A DNA stretch of 64,000 bases from Qipengyuania gelatinilytica (lineage in GTDB: Bacteria; Pseudomonadota; Alphaproteobacteria; Sphingomonadales; Sphingomonadaceae), in contig NZ_CP081294.1 in the NCBI RefSeq assembly GCF_019711315.1, forward strand, positions 1,736,001 through 1,800,000, read 5' to 3'. Position 1 is the first letter of the stretch. Each line of letters opens with the position of its first letter. The notes below the pieces were generated by a model. The model was not told where the DNA came from, searched no databases, and saw only the letters and a list, made by a program, of their open reading frames with translations. The position numbers and the translations under genes were made by a program. Below, piece after piece: positions 33,762 to 42,556 of this stretch.

Positions 33762-34763
33762 CTAAACCCCGTGGTATTCGCGGTACCACTTCACGAATTG
33801 CGGAATGCCCTGTTCGATGCTGGTGGTAGGCTGGTAGCCGATATCACGCTGTATCGCGTCGATATCGGCATAGGTCTTTTCGACGTCTCCCGGCTGCATG
33901 GGCATCAGCTCGACCTCGGCCTTCCTGCCGCAGGCCTGCTCGATCAGCTCGATCACCTTTGTCAGCTTTTCGCTGCGGTGGTTGCCGATATTGTAGAGCG
34001 CGTGCGGCTTCACACTGCCGCCCGCTTTCTCCTCCCCGTCATCCGCCGGCGGATTGTCCAGGCAAGCGACCACGCCGCTCACGATATCGTCGATGAATGT
34101 GAAATCGCGCCACATCTCGCCATGGTTGAAGACCTTGATCGGCCTTCCGGACAGGATCGCGTCGGTGAACAGCCATAGCGCCATGTCTGGGCGGCCCCAC
34201 GGGCCGTAAACGGTGAAGAACCTGAGGCCGGTCAGCGGCGTGCGGTAGAGATGGGCGTAGGTCTCGCTCATCAGCTCGTCGGCCTTCTTGGTCGCGGCAT
34301 AGAGCGACACGGGATGGTCGGCGCGATCCTCGACCGAGAAAGGCAGTTTGTCGTTTCCGCCATAAACGCTGGAGGAGCTGGCGTAGACCATGTGAGCGCA
34401 ACCGCGGTGGCGGGCGACCTCGAGCAGGTTCACGTGGCCCATCAGGTTCGCCTCGACATAGGCGCGCGGGTTCTCGAGGCTGTAGCGCACGCCCGCCTGC
34501 GCACCGAGGTGCACGATGCTGTCGAACTCCTCGCCCTCGAGCGCGGCCGAGAGCGCTTCCCAGTCCGAAAAATCGACCTGCTTGAACGCGAAAGCATCGG
34601 GTGTGGCAGCGCGCACATGCGCCACGCGGTCCTGTTTCAGCGAGACCTGGTAATAGTCGTTGAGGCTGTCGATCCCGAGCACCTCGTCGCCGCGTGCGCA
34701 CAGGCGCTCTGCCACTGCCGCGCCGATGAAACCTGCCGCTCCGGTTACCAGTACCCTCGCCAA
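33762..34763 (-). CDS. NAD-dependent sugar epimerase, UDP-glucuronate 4-epimerase-like
   Basis: A 333-residue extended short-chain dehydrogenase. It has the Rossmann motif VTGAAGFIGAAVAERL, LGIDSLNDYYQVSLKQDR (typical of UDP-glucuronate 4-epimerases), GAQAGVRYSLENP, SSSSVYGGN and the catalytic YAATKK. It would make UDP-galacturonate for capsule or LPS. It converges on the wecB pair with only 4 bases between stops. The C-terminal half has NHRSEKLTKVIELIEQACG and MQPGDVEKTYADI, as in this subfamily. Substrate assignment is by similarity only. Confidence 0.88.
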   Translation of the reverse strand: MARVLVTGAAGFIGAAVAERLCARGDEVLGIDSLNDYYQVSLKQDRVAHVRAATPDAFAFKQVDFSDWEALSAALEGEEFDSIVHLGAQAGVRYSLENPRAYVEANLMGHVNLLEVARHRGCAHMVYASSSSVYGGNDKLPFSVEDRADHPVSLYAATKKADELMSETYAHLYRTPLTGLRFFTVYGPWGRPDMALWLFTDAILSGRPIKVFNHGEMWRDFTFIDDIVSGVVACLDNPPADDGEEKAGGSVKPHALYNIGNHRSEKLTKVIELIEQACGRKAEVELMPMQPGDVEKTYADIDAIQRDIGYQPTTSIEQGIPQFVKWYREYHGV

Positions 34764-34782
34764 ATCAACCCCCGCTTGCGTC

Positions 34783-35592
34783 TCAGCCCTTGTCCAGCCC
34801 GATGTCGGGCGCGTCTTCCTGCTTCATGCCGACGACGTGATAGCCTGCATCGACGTGATGCGTTTCGCCGGTCACGCCGCTCGAAAGGTCCGACAGGAAA
34901 TAAAGGCCCGAGCCGCCCACGTCCTCGATCGTGACATTGCGGCGCAGCGGCGAATTATATTCGTTCCACTTCAGGATGTAGCGGAAGTCGCCGATGCCGC
35001 TGGCAGCCAGCGTCTTGATCGGTCCGGCACTGATCGCGTTCACGCGAATGCCCTGCGGGCCGAGATCGTTGGCGAGGTACTGGACGCTGGTTTCGAGCGC
35101 TGCCTTGGCCACGCCCATCACGTTGTAATGTGGAATGACCTTTTCGGCGCCGTAATAGGTCAGGGTGACGATGCTGCCGCCGTTCGGCATCATTTCCGAC
35201 GCGCGCTTTGCCACGGCCACGAGGCTGTAGGCCGAGATGTTCATCGTCATCAGGAAATTGTCGAGGCTGGTGTCGACATATTTGCCGCGAAGTTCGCTCT
35301 TGTCGGAAAAGCCGATCGCGTGGACGACGAAATCGATTGTGTCCCAGCGTTCCTTCAGCGTGTCGAAGGCGCGGTCGAGCGCCTCCATGTCGGATACGTC
35401 GCATTCGAACACGAAATCGCTGCCGAGCTGTTCGGCGAGCGGCGCAACGCGCTTCTTCAGCGCTTCGCCCTGGTAGGAAAAGGCCATTTCCGCGCCCTGA
35501 TCGCGCAGTTGCTTGGCAATCCCCCAGGCCAGCGACTTGTCGTTGGCAAGACCCATGATCAGGCCGCGCTTGCCTGCCATCAAACCGCTCAT
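34783..35592 (-). CDS. fabI: Enoyl-[acyl-carrier-protein] reductase (NADH) FabI
   Basis: The last reductive step of fatty acid elongation, trans-2-enoyl-ACP to acyl-ACP. It has 269 residues with GLANDKSLAWGIAKQLRDQGAE (cofactor loop) and the catalytic Tyr-x6-Lys in YYGAEKVIPHYNVMGVAKAA. SAGPIKTLAASGIGDF is the substrate loop. AAGGA lies 8 bases before the ATG at 35592. The ATG overlaps the upstream yihY stop by 4 bases. The much longer open frame extending upstream is antisense-like junk within yihY and is not part of this gene. Confidence 0.95.
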   Translation of the reverse strand: MSGLMAGKRGLIMGLANDKSLAWGIAKQLRDQGAEMAFSYQGEALKKRVAPLAEQLGSDFVFECDVSDMEALDRAFDTLKERWDTIDFVVHAIGFSDKSELRGKYVDTSLDNFLMTMNISAYSLVAVAKRASEMMPNGGSIVTLTYYGAEKVIPHYNVMGVAKAALETSVQYLANDLGPQGIRVNAISAGPIKTLAASGIGDFRYILKWNEYNSPLRRNVTIEDVGGSGLYFLSDLSSGVTGETHHVDAGYHVVGMKQEDAPDIGLDKG

Positions 35593-36611
35593 TGCTCGCA
35601 TCCTTCCTTTTCGCACAGCAGTTCCTGCTCCAGATATGCCCGCCGTTCCTCGTCGGTTACTTCCGCGAGTTCTTCTTCGGGCGTCTCTGCCAGAGCAGCA
35701 TTCAGTTCCGCGCCGATAACGACCCCGAGGCCGACAAGCCAGAAAAAGAACAGCGCGATCATGACGCCTGCAAGCCCGCCATAGGTGAGATTGTAGGCGA
35801 AGAAATTGCTCAGCACCGCGGGCATTATCGTGGTCACCGCGATCCACCAAAGGGTCGTCAGGAGTACTCCTGGCCATTTGGGATAGCGCCGCCTGCGGTA
35901 TTTGGAGGGGGTGAGCGTGTAGAAGATGAGATAGAGCGAGCCGAACAGGCCCAGGGCGGGCACGATCCGCGAAAGTTGCAGTTGGAGAATCCGGTGGAGC
36001 AGCTGCGGGAAATAGGCCTCGATCACTTCCTGCGCGGTGCCGATGACGAATTGCGCCATCAGGCTGAGCATCAGCAGCAATACGGCGCCCAGGATCACTC
36101 CGGTCGAAAACAGGCGGTATTTCCAGAAGGCCTGCGTTGCCTCTGTGCCATAGGCACGGCGCAGGATGTCGCGGATCGTCTCGACCAGGCTGCCGACGGT
36201 CCACAGCGCCACCAGCGCGCCTGCCCACAGGAGCCAGCCCGAGCGGGCCTGGATCACGTCGCGCGCCACCGGTTCGATCACGTTCCCCACTACCGGAGGC
36301 AGGGCATAGAGCACCGCATTGATAGTGGCCGCACGCTCGCTTTCCTCGCCAATTGCAGAGAAGACCGCCGCGCCGAGTATGAAGAAGGGAAAGATCGCCA
36401 GCATGGCGAGATAGGCGAGGTTGCCGGCGTGGATGAAGCCGTCGTTATAGGTGCCGACGAGTGTGCGCTTGGCGACTTCCCATGCGCGGGTGCCGGGGCC
36501 GACATGGCTTTCGATCCGGCCGCGCAGGTGGATCGCCTCTTTCCGGCGCGCCTCGGGTGACAGCGAGTAGAGTTCGCGGTCTTCTGGCGCGGGAAGATTG
36601 TGTTTGGTCAA
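35589..36611 (-). CDS. YihY/BrkB family membrane protein, long form
   Basis: A 340-residue member of the YihY family with a 45-residue polar N-terminal region and six hydrophobic segments. AGNLAYLAMLAIFPFFILGAAVF and the final YGGLAGVMIALFFFWLVGLGVVIGAELNAAL are the signature regions. The C-terminal 35 residues are acidic (EEELAEVTDEERRAYLEQ). The start is TTG at 36611, just after the DnaJ-like stop, with a weak GGGG upstream, so coupled translation with the DnaJ-like gene is likely. Function unknown. Confidence 0.82.
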   Translation of the reverse strand: MTKHNLPAPEDRELYSLSPEARRKEAIHLRGRIESHVGPGTRAWEVAKRTLVGTYNDGFIHAGNLAYLAMLAIFPFFILGAAVFSAIGEESERAATINAVLYALPPVVGNVIEPVARDVIQARSGWLLWAGALVALWTVGSLVETIRDILRRAYGTEATQAFWKYRLFSTGVILGAVLLLMLSLMAQFVIGTAQEVIEAYFPQLLHRILQLQLSRIVPALGLFGSLYLIFYTLTPSKYRRRRYPKWPGVLLTTLWWIAVTTIMPAVLSNFFAYNLTYGGLAGVMIALFFFWLVGLGVVIGAELNAALAETPEEELAEVTDEERRAYLEQELLCEKEGCEQ

Positions 36612-36614
36612 ACG

Positions 36615-37565
36615 CTAGGCCCCAAGGTCGGCTCGCGGGTCGCTTTCGTCCTTCCATCCCTCGAGCCGCTTGGCAAGGTCGGCAAGATCGTCGGGCAGCT
36701 GGATTTCCAGCGTGACCAGCTGGTCGCCGCGCGTGCCGTTCTTGCGGGTGAAGCCCTTGCCCTTGAGGCGCAGGACCGTGCCACCGTCCGTCCCGGCCTT
36801 GATCGTCATCATGACCGGACCATCGACCGTGGGCACGCGGACCTTGCCGCCGTTCACCGCCTCGTCGAGCGTGATTGGCAGGTCGAAACGCACATCGTCG
36901 CCCGACCGCTTGAAGAGCTTGTGGCTGTCGACCTTGATCGTGACGATCCCGTCGCCGGCGCCGCCGGGACCCTGCTCGCCCTTGCCCTTGAGGCGCATCT
37001 GCGTGCCGTCCTCGAGGCCCTTGGGCAGTTTCAGGTCGATGGTCTTGCCGTCGGCCAGCGTGATGCGCTGGTCGCGCAGCGTGGCCGCATCGATGAAGGG
37101 CACGCGCAGGGTATAGCCGATATCGGCGCCCTTGCGCGGAGGCGGTCGCCTGCCGGCAAAGCCTCCGCCCGGCCCGGCGCTGCGTGCACGACCGCCGCCG
37201 AACAGGCCCTCGAAAATGTCGCCGAGGTCGACCTGTTCGTTGCCGAAACTCTGGAAATCCTCGGCCCTGAAGCCGCGCTGGCCGCCCGGGCCACCGGCCC
37301 CGCCACCAAAGCCGCCGCCCATTCCGCCGAAGGGATTGGTGGGATTGCCTTCCATGTCGATCTCGCCGCGGTCGAACTGGGCGCGCTTGTCCTTGTCGGA
37401 CAAAAGGTCATAGGCCTTGGTAATGTCGGAGAACTTCTCCGCCGCGTTGGGATTGTCCTTGTTCTTGTCCGGATGGAGCTCCTTGGCGAGCTTGCGATAG
37501 GCGCTCTTGATCGCCTTCTCGTCCGCGGTGCGCGTTACGCCGAGGGTGGAATAGGGGTCTGCCAT
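36615..37565 (-). CDS. DnaJ-like co-chaperone (CbpA type, no zinc finger)
   Basis: A 316-residue J-domain protein. The J domain (1-70) has HPDKNKDNP with the HPD motif that stimulates DnaK. It is followed by a Gly/Phe-rich linker (NPFGGMGGGFGGGAGGPGGQRGF), then the two C-terminal beta domains (DIGYTLRVPFIDAATLRDQ ... LPKGLEDGTQMRLKGKGEQG ... VRFDLPITLDEAVNGGKVRVPTVDG). No CxxCxGxG repeats are present, so this is a type II protein rather than true DnaJ. No good Shine-Dalgarno precedes the ATG. It heads the yihY-fabI run. Confidence 0.9.
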   Translation of the reverse strand: MADPYSTLGVTRTADEKAIKSAYRKLAKELHPDKNKDNPNAAEKFSDITKAYDLLSDKDKRAQFDRGEIDMEGNPTNPFGGMGGGFGGGAGGPGGQRGFRAEDFQSFGNEQVDLGDIFEGLFGGGRARSAGPGGGFAGRRPPPRKGADIGYTLRVPFIDAATLRDQRITLADGKTIDLKLPKGLEDGTQMRLKGKGEQGPGGAGDGIVTIKVDSHKLFKRSGDDVRFDLPITLDEAVNGGKVRVPTVDGPVMMTIKAGTDGGTVLRLKGKGFTRKNGTRGDQLVTLEIQLPDDLADLAKRLEGWKDESDPRADLGA

Positions 37566-37586
37566 GGTGTGTTAGCTAATTGCTAC

Positions 37587-37617
37587 GCTCTCCAACCGCA
37601 AGCGGAGAGCCTTTTCT
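37587..37617 (+). terminator. Terminator-like hairpin in the dnaJ-like/pdxH gap
   Basis: GCTCTCC, 10-nt loop, GGAGAGC, CTTTTCT on the plus strand, 150 bases upstream of pdxH and in the antisense of the DnaJ-like leader. No plus-strand gene upstream explains it. The rest of the 201-bp gap shows nothing I can name. Confidence 0.4.
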
Positions 37618-37766
37618 ACTTTCAACCTTGGGGGTAGGGGACGGGACATGTCACTGCCAAAGTCCCCGAAACCTGCGAAAGTTCCGCCGTTTCAGGCACG
37701 ATTGGCAGCGCCGGTATTTTTCACCCTAGACCGTGTTCCCTCTGTTCCAAGCTGTAGGATTGCCCA

Positions 37767-38402
37767 GTGAACGAGACCGAAAGCTCCATTCCCGTCACTG
37801 ACCCCTTCGCGCTGTTCGAGCAATGGTATGGCGAAGCGAAGCAAACCGAACCTAACGATCCGAATGCCATGGCGCTGGCGACGGCGACCCCGGACGGTCG
37901 CCCCTCGGTGCGCATGGTGCTCTTGAAAGGCCATGGCAGCGGGCTGGGTGCCGATGAAGGTGGGGGCGGGGGCTTCGTCTTCTACACCAATGCCGAAAGC
38001 CGCAAGGGCGAGGAAATCCGCGCCAATATGCACGCCAGCCTGCTGTTTCACTGGAAGAGCCAGCGCCGGCAGGTCCGCATCGAAGGCCCGCTGACCGAAG
38101 TAAGCGAGGAGCAGGCCGATGCCTATTTCCACTCGCGCCCGCGCGCCTCGCAGATCGGCTCGGCAGCCAGCGATCAGTCGAGGCCGCTTCCGGACCGGCA
38201 GGTCTATCTCGACCGTGTGGCCGCACTGGAAGAACGGTATCCACAAGGCGATATTCCGCGTCCGCCGCACTGGACCGGTTTCCTGCTGACCCCGCGCGCG
38301 ATCGAATTCTGGAACGACCGCGAATTCCGCCTGCACGACCGCCGCCGCTTCACGCGCGAGGGGCCGGGCGAGGCATGGTCCAACACGTTGCTTTATCCAT
38401 GA
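37767..38402 (+). CDS. pdxH: Pyridoxamine 5'-phosphate oxidase
   Basis: An FMN enzyme that oxidises pyridoxine or pyridoxamine phosphate to pyridoxal phosphate. It has 211 residues, with AMALATATPDGRPSVRMVLLKG at the start, FYTNAESRKGEEIRANMHASLLFHWKSQRRQVRIEGP (FMN site), RPRASQIGSAASDQSRPL and the C-terminal signature EFWNDREFRLHDRRRF ... WSNTLLYP. A glycine-rich stretch (GSGLGADEGGGGG, residues 53-65) replaces a shorter loop seen in most homologues. The start is GTG 37767. The stop overlaps the next gene (ATGA). Confidence 0.95.
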   Translation: MNETESSIPVTDPFALFEQWYGEAKQTEPNDPNAMALATATPDGRPSVRMVLLKGHGSGLGADEGGGGGFVFYTNAESRKGEEIRANMHASLLFHWKSQRRQVRIEGPLTEVSEEQADAYFHSRPRASQIGSAASDQSRPLPDRQVYLDRVAALEERYPQGDIPRPPHWTGFLLTPRAIEFWNDREFRLHDRRRFTREGPGEAWSNTLLYP

Positions 38403-39334
38403 CCGAGAAGAAACACCTGCTGGCCCGCTCGGCCGCCATCGCCTCGATCACCGTGGCGGTGATCCTCGTCCTCATGAAGAGCTGGGCGAGCTGGCTCACC
38501 GGGTCGACCGCCATGCTCGGCAGCCTTGCCGATAGCGCGCTCGATCTCATCGCCAGCATCGCGACGCTCACCGGCGTGTGGATCGCCTCCATGCCGGCCG
38601 ACGAGGACCACCGGTTCGGCCACGGCAAGGCAGAGGCGCTCGCAGCGATCTTCCAGGTCATGCTGATCACGCTGTCGGCCTTCGGCATCGCGGTGCGCGC
38701 AATTACGCAGCTGGTCGATGGCGGCAAGACCGCGGCTGCGGAAGAGGGTATCGCGGTCTCGGCCATTGCGATCGTGCTGACCTTTGCGCTGCTCGGCTGG
38801 CAGCGTTACGTGATGAACCGGACGCGCAGCCTCGCGATCCAGACCGATCACCTGCACTACAAGTCCGACCTGCTCCTGAACCTTGCCGTCATCGCGGCAC
38901 TGATGCTCGACCAGTATGCCGGCTTCGGCTTGGCCGACCCGCTGTTCGGCCTCGCCATTGCGGCATGGCTGGGATGGGGCGCCTTCAGTGCGGCGCGCGA
39001 TGCGGTCGACGATTTGATGGACCGCGAATGGCCCGAAGAACGGCGTCTCGCCTTCGTCGAGGCGGCGGCGCAGCATCCCGAGCTGTCCAACCTCCACGAC
39101 CTGCGCACGCGGACCAGCGGCAACCGCGATTTCGTGCAGTTCCACGTCGACCTGCCCGGCGAAATGACGGTCGAGCAAGCGCATGACATCATCGAGCGGG
39201 TCGAAGAGGACCTGTGCAAGCGCTTCCCCGCCATGGACCTGCTGATCCACATCGATCCGGTCGGACATGTCGACGAGCCCGACAATCCTCTGGTCGAGGA
39301 AGACGAATTCGCCAAGCTGGAGGACGACGAATGA
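38399..39334 (+). CDS. Cation diffusion facilitator transporter (FieF-like)
   Basis: A 311-residue CDF efflux protein for divalent metals (Zn, Fe, Cd or others) driven by proton exchange. It has six predicted helices. The metal sites are seen as LADSALD in helix 2, the DHRFGHGKAEALAA block and HYKSDLLLN (HxxxD) in helix 5. The cytoplasmic C-terminal domain (about 205-290) has NLHDLRTRTSGNRDFVQFHVDLP and HIDPVGH. The tail is very acidic (EEDEFAKLEDDE). The start and stop overlap both neighbours as ATGA. Confidence 0.92.
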   Translation: MTEKKHLLARSAAIASITVAVILVLMKSWASWLTGSTAMLGSLADSALDLIASIATLTGVWIASMPADEDHRFGHGKAEALAAIFQVMLITLSAFGIAVRAITQLVDGGKTAAAEEGIAVSAIAIVLTFALLGWQRYVMNRTRSLAIQTDHLHYKSDLLLNLAVIAALMLDQYAGFGLADPLFGLAIAAWLGWGAFSAARDAVDDLMDREWPEERRLAFVEAAAQHPELSNLHDLRTRTSGNRDFVQFHVDLPGEMTVEQAHDIIERVEEDLCKRFPAMDLLIHIDPVGHVDEPDNPLVEEDEFAKLEDDE

Positions 39335-40125
39335 CGAAACTGCCCTACTGGCATGTCGATGCCTTCTCCGACCGGCCCTTCGCGGGCAACCAGGCTGCGG
39401 TGATGCCGCTCGATGCATGGCTCGACGACGATGTGCTGCAAGCCATCGCGGAAGAGAACAATTTTGCCGAAACCGCTTTCGTGGTGAAGGACGAAACGGG
39501 CGAGGCGGACTGGGAATTGCGCTGGTTCACCCCGACCGAAGAAGTGCGCCTGTGCGGCCATGCAACGCTGGCCAGCGGGCATGTCCTCCTGACCCGTGAT
39601 GGCGGTGAAAGCGTGACCTTCCGGACGCGCAGGGCCGGCGTGCTCGAAGTGCGGCGCAGCGATGCTGGCTATGAGCTCGGCCTGCCCGCGATCCCCACCG
39701 AGCGCGGCGATTGGGACGAAGCGGTCGCGCTGATCGGCGCGGAGCCGCAGGAAGTCTGGCTCAATCCCGAGGGCTACGGCATCTACCTGTTTGAAAGCGA
39801 GCAGCAGGTGCGCGCGCTCGATCCCGATTTGCGCGGCCTGAAGGCACTGGGGAACGACCAGTTCATCTGCACCGCGCCGGGCAGTGATACCGATGTCGTC
39901 AGCCGCGTGTTCGTGCCGGGCGGCGGCGTCGACGAGGACAGTTTTACAGGCTCGGCGCATGCCTGCCTCACCCATTTCTGGGCTGGCCGGCTGGGGAGGG
40001 ACAGCTTTACCGCTTTCCAGGCCTCGCAGCGCGGCGGCTTCGCCACCTGCCGGCTGGAAGGCGACCGGGCGTGGCTCGGCGGGCCCTGCGTGACGGTGGT
40101 CGAGGGAAGCTTCTACCTGCCCTGA
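39331..40125 (+). CDS. PhzF family isomerase/epimerase
   Basis: A 264-residue two-domain diaminopimelate-epimerase fold. The first block, WHVDAFSDRPFAGNQAAVMPL, and the catalytic glutamate in EENNFAETAFV are PhzF hallmarks, with FTPTEEVRLCGHATLASGHVL, GNDQFICTAP and EDSFTGSAHACLTHFWA later. Natural substrates of non-phenazine PhzF homologues are unknown, and no phenazine genes are nearby. The ATG overlaps the CDF transporter stop. Its 3' end overlaps the convergent serine hydrolase by 13 bases. Confidence 0.9.
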   Translation: MTKLPYWHVDAFSDRPFAGNQAAVMPLDAWLDDDVLQAIAEENNFAETAFVVKDETGEADWELRWFTPTEEVRLCGHATLASGHVLLTRDGGESVTFRTRRAGVLEVRRSDAGYELGLPAIPTERGDWDEAVALIGAEPQEVWLNPEGYGIYLFESEQQVRALDPDLRGLKALGNDQFICTAPGSDTDVVSRVFVPGGGVDEDSFTGSAHACLTHFWAGRLGRDSFTAFQASQRGGFATCRLEGDRAWLGGPCVTVVEGSFYLP

Positions 40126-41246
40126 ACGGGGTAGAGCTCCATGATATCGGCGAGTTGCTGGAGCATGGCGATGCGCTCTTCACGGTTCGAATGGCCGAGG
40201 CGCACGATCGTCAGCCCCTGTTCGGGTGAGACGATCACATACTGACCCATGTGACCGATCATCGCATACATGGATTGCGGTGCGCGGTTCGGGAACAGCG
40301 GATGCTCAGCCTCGCCATTGGGGCGGTTCAGCCAGGTCTGGAGGCCATAATGCGGGCTGGCAGGGCTGGGCTTCACCATCGCCTCGATCCAGCTGCGCGG
40401 GACGAGCTGTTCGCCCCGGTGCGATCCCTTGCGGCGCATCAACTCGCCCAGCTTCGCCCAGTCGCGCGCGGTGGCGTGCATCAGGCTCCCGCCGACCAGC
40501 GTGCCAGCACGGTCGAATTCGGGGACCATCGAATCCATGCCCAGCGGCTCGAACAGCCGGGCATGGAGATAATCGCTCACCGCGCGGCGGCGGGCTTCGG
40601 CATGGTCGGCATCGGCCAGCGTGCGCGCGGCGATGTCGGCGAGGATGACCGTGGTGTTCGAGGAATATTCGAACTTCTCGCCCGGCTCGGCCTCGGGCGG
40701 CTGGGCGGTCGCATAATCCGCCATATCGTCGCGCCCGTCGAGGAAGAGCATGCGCACCTCGCCGCTTTCCCACGGCGGATCGCCGGCCTCGGTATGCTCC
40801 AGCCCGCTGCGCATCTGGAGCAGGTGGCGCAGCGTGATGTCCGCTCGCGGATCGCCGCTGCGTTGCCAGCGCGGAACGGGGGCAGGTTGGTCAAGCCGGA
40901 GAAGTCCGTCGCCGACCAGCTGTCCGATCATCAGCGCGGTGACCGTCTTGGCCATCGACCAGCTGACGAAACGCGTGTCCGCATCATAGCCTTCGCCATA
41001 GCGTTCGGCCGCAATCTTGCCGTCCTTCATCACGATCAGCGCGCGCGTTTCGCCAAGCCCTTCCATGCTGAAGAGATCGTCCACTTCGCGCGCCAGCGCC
41101 TTGGTCGGCGCGCCCGGATCGGCGGTCACGGCGGCGAGCGCTTCCTCGCTTAGCAGGGGTTCCTCGGCAGGACCGGGCGAACCGCATGAAGCAAGGCTTG
41201 TGGCAGCAAGGGCAAGGGCGATAAGGGGGCGCGACCGCATCAACAT
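40113..41246 (-). CDS. Serine hydrolase of the beta-lactamase/PBP-like class, lipoprotein
   Basis: A 377-residue class C beta-lactamase-like hydrolase. A lipoprotein signal with lipobox LASC is at the N terminus. The nucleophile motif S-x-x-K is SMAK (WSMAKTVTALMIGQL), the second motif Y-x-N-like is YSSNT, and GHMGQ stands where K-T-G usually is. The ATG at 41246 leads straight into the signal peptide; a longer frame up to 41282 would overlap the divergent gene start. The target may be an ester or peptide in the periplasm. True beta-lactamase activity is not implied. Confidence 0.85.
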   Translation of the reverse strand: MLMRSRPLIALALAATSLASCGSPGPAEEPLLSEEALAAVTADPGAPTKALAREVDDLFSMEGLGETRALIVMKDGKIAAERYGEGYDADTRFVSWSMAKTVTALMIGQLVGDGLLRLDQPAPVPRWQRSGDPRADITLRHLLQMRSGLEHTEAGDPPWESGEVRMLFLDGRDDMADYATAQPPEAEPGEKFEYSSNTTVILADIAARTLADADHAEARRRAVSDYLHARLFEPLGMDSMVPEFDRAGTLVGGSLMHATARDWAKLGELMRRKGSHRGEQLVPRSWIEAMVKPSPASPHYGLQTWLNRPNGEAEHPLFPNRAPQSMYAMIGHMGQYVIVSPEQGLTIVRLGHSNREERIAMLQQLADIMELYPVQGR

Positions 41247-41281
41247 GATACTGTCACTCGCATGAGGAAATAACCCGCGCA

Positions 41282-41620
41282 ATGGCGAAAAAACGCTCCC
41301 TGTTCTCCCGCTGGTGGTTCTGGCTGCTCGTCCTTGTCGCAGCCCTGCTCGCCACTGCCTGGCTGGCCTGGGGCGAGGGTCTGAGAAAGACCGGCGAGAC
41401 CGGCACGGCCTATGCCGCGCGGGTGGCGTGTTCGTGCCGTTATGTCGCCGGACGCAGCCTCGAAGATTGCGGCAAGGACAAGCTGGAAGGCATGGAACTG
41501 GTCATGCTGAGCGAAAACGAGACTAGTCGCAGCGTCACCGCTTCGATCCCCTTCGTTGCCTCGGACACGGCCAGCTATCGCGAAGGCTACGGCTGCGTGC
41601 TGAAGAGCTGGGAAAACTGA
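41282..41620 (+). CDS. Hypothetical single-pass membrane protein
   Basis: No known family recognised. The 112-residue protein has a basic start, one membrane helix (about 10-31, RWWFWLLVLVAALLATAWLAW) and a periplasmic domain with cysteines at VACSCRYVAG, LEDCGKDK and EGYGCVLK, probably disulfide-linked. It is divergent from the serine hydrolase by only 35 bases, so the two may share a promoter region and a job (inference; some serine hydrolases of this class have a small accessory neighbour). It converges with the fucose synthase gene with no gap. Confidence 0.68.
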   Translation: MAKKRSLFSRWWFWLLVLVAALLATAWLAWGEGLRKTGETGTAYAARVACSCRYVAGRSLEDCGKDKLEGMELVMLSENETSRSVTASIPFVASDTASYREGYGCVLKSWEN

Positions 41621-42556
41621 TCAGGCCTCGTCGGCAAGGAAGGCGGCGTAGGCGCCCTTGAGGCCTTCCTCGAGAGATACTGACGGTTTCCAACCCATTG
41701 CACGAAGGCGCGAACTGTCCATCAGCTTGCGCGGGGTGCCATCGGGTTTAGACGTGTCGCATTCGATCCATCCTTCGAAGCCGACGGTCTGGGCGACCAG
41801 TGCCGCAAGATCGCGGATCGTGATCTCCTCGCCCGATCCGACATTGACGTGCTGCGCTTGCGAATAATTGGCGAGCAGGAAGATGCAGGCATCGGCCAGA
41901 TCGTCGACATGCATGAATTCGCGCAAAGGGGTGCCGCTACCCCAGATCGAAACGCTGCCTTCGCCCGCCCGCTTCGCTTCATGGAAACGGCGGATCATGC
42001 CCGGGATCACGTGGCTTGATTGCGGGTCGTAATTGTCGCCGGGACCATAGAGATTGGTCGGCATGGCAGAGATGAAATCGCAGCCATATTGCTCGCGATA
42101 GGCGGCGGCGAGCTTCAGTCCGGCGATTTTTGCAATGGCATAGGCCTCGTTGGTCGGCTCCAGCGCACCGGTCAGAAGCGCCGCTTCTGTAATCGGCTGT
42201 TCGGCAAACTTGGGGTAGATGCAGGACGAACCGAGGAAGAGCAGCTTGCCGGTCCTGACCCTGCGTGCCGCCTCGATCACATTCGCCGCGATGGCGAGAT
42301 TGTCGTAGAGAAATTCGCCCGGCTGCTCGCTGTTCGCAAGGATCCCGCCGACTTTTGCCGCGGCAAGGATGACCGCATCGGGCCGGTTATCGGTGAACCA
42401 TTCCCGCACCTCGGCCTGTTCGCGCAGGTCGACACTGCGATCCGCCGTCAGGACTTCGCAGTCTTCGCGCGCCAGCCTGCGCACCAGCGCGCTGCCCACC
42501 ATGCCGCGGTGCCCCGCGACATAGATGCGCTTGCCCGCCAGTGCGTAGGCGCTCAC
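41621..42556 (-). CDS. fcl: GDP-L-fucose synthase
   Basis: Converts GDP-4-keto-6-deoxymannose to GDP-L-fucose (epimerase and reductase steps). It has 311 residues with the Rossmann motif [30 protein letters not shown] with the active Ser/Cys region, and the Tyr-x3-Lys pair in [11 protein letters not shown]. The start is GTG 42556, overlapping the gmd stop (GTGA). A longer open frame upstream is the antisense-like frame inside gmd and is rejected. With gmd it forms a complete two-step GDP-fucose pathway from GDP-mannose. Confidence 0.94.
   Translation of the reverse strand: MSAYALAGKRIYVAGHRGMVGSALVRRLAREDCEVLTADRSVDLREQAEVREWFTDNRPDAVILAAAKVGGILANSEQPGEFLYDNLAIAANVIEAARRVRTGKLLFLGSSCIYPKFAEQPITEAALLTGALEPTNEAYAIAKIAGLKLAAAYREQYGCDFISAMPTNLYGPGDNYDPQSSHVIPGMIRRFHEAKRAGEGSVSIWGSGTPLREFMHVDDLADACIFLLANYSQAQHVNVGSGEEITIRDLAALVAQTVGFEGWIECDTSKPDGTPRKLMDSSRLRAMGWKPSVSLEEGLKGAYAAFLADEA

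Noticed and set aside
34783..36228. fabI extended upstream to 36228
   Set aside because: The extra 212 codons are out-of-frame yihY sequence. The fabI start at 35592 has a good Shine-Dalgarno and the family N terminus.
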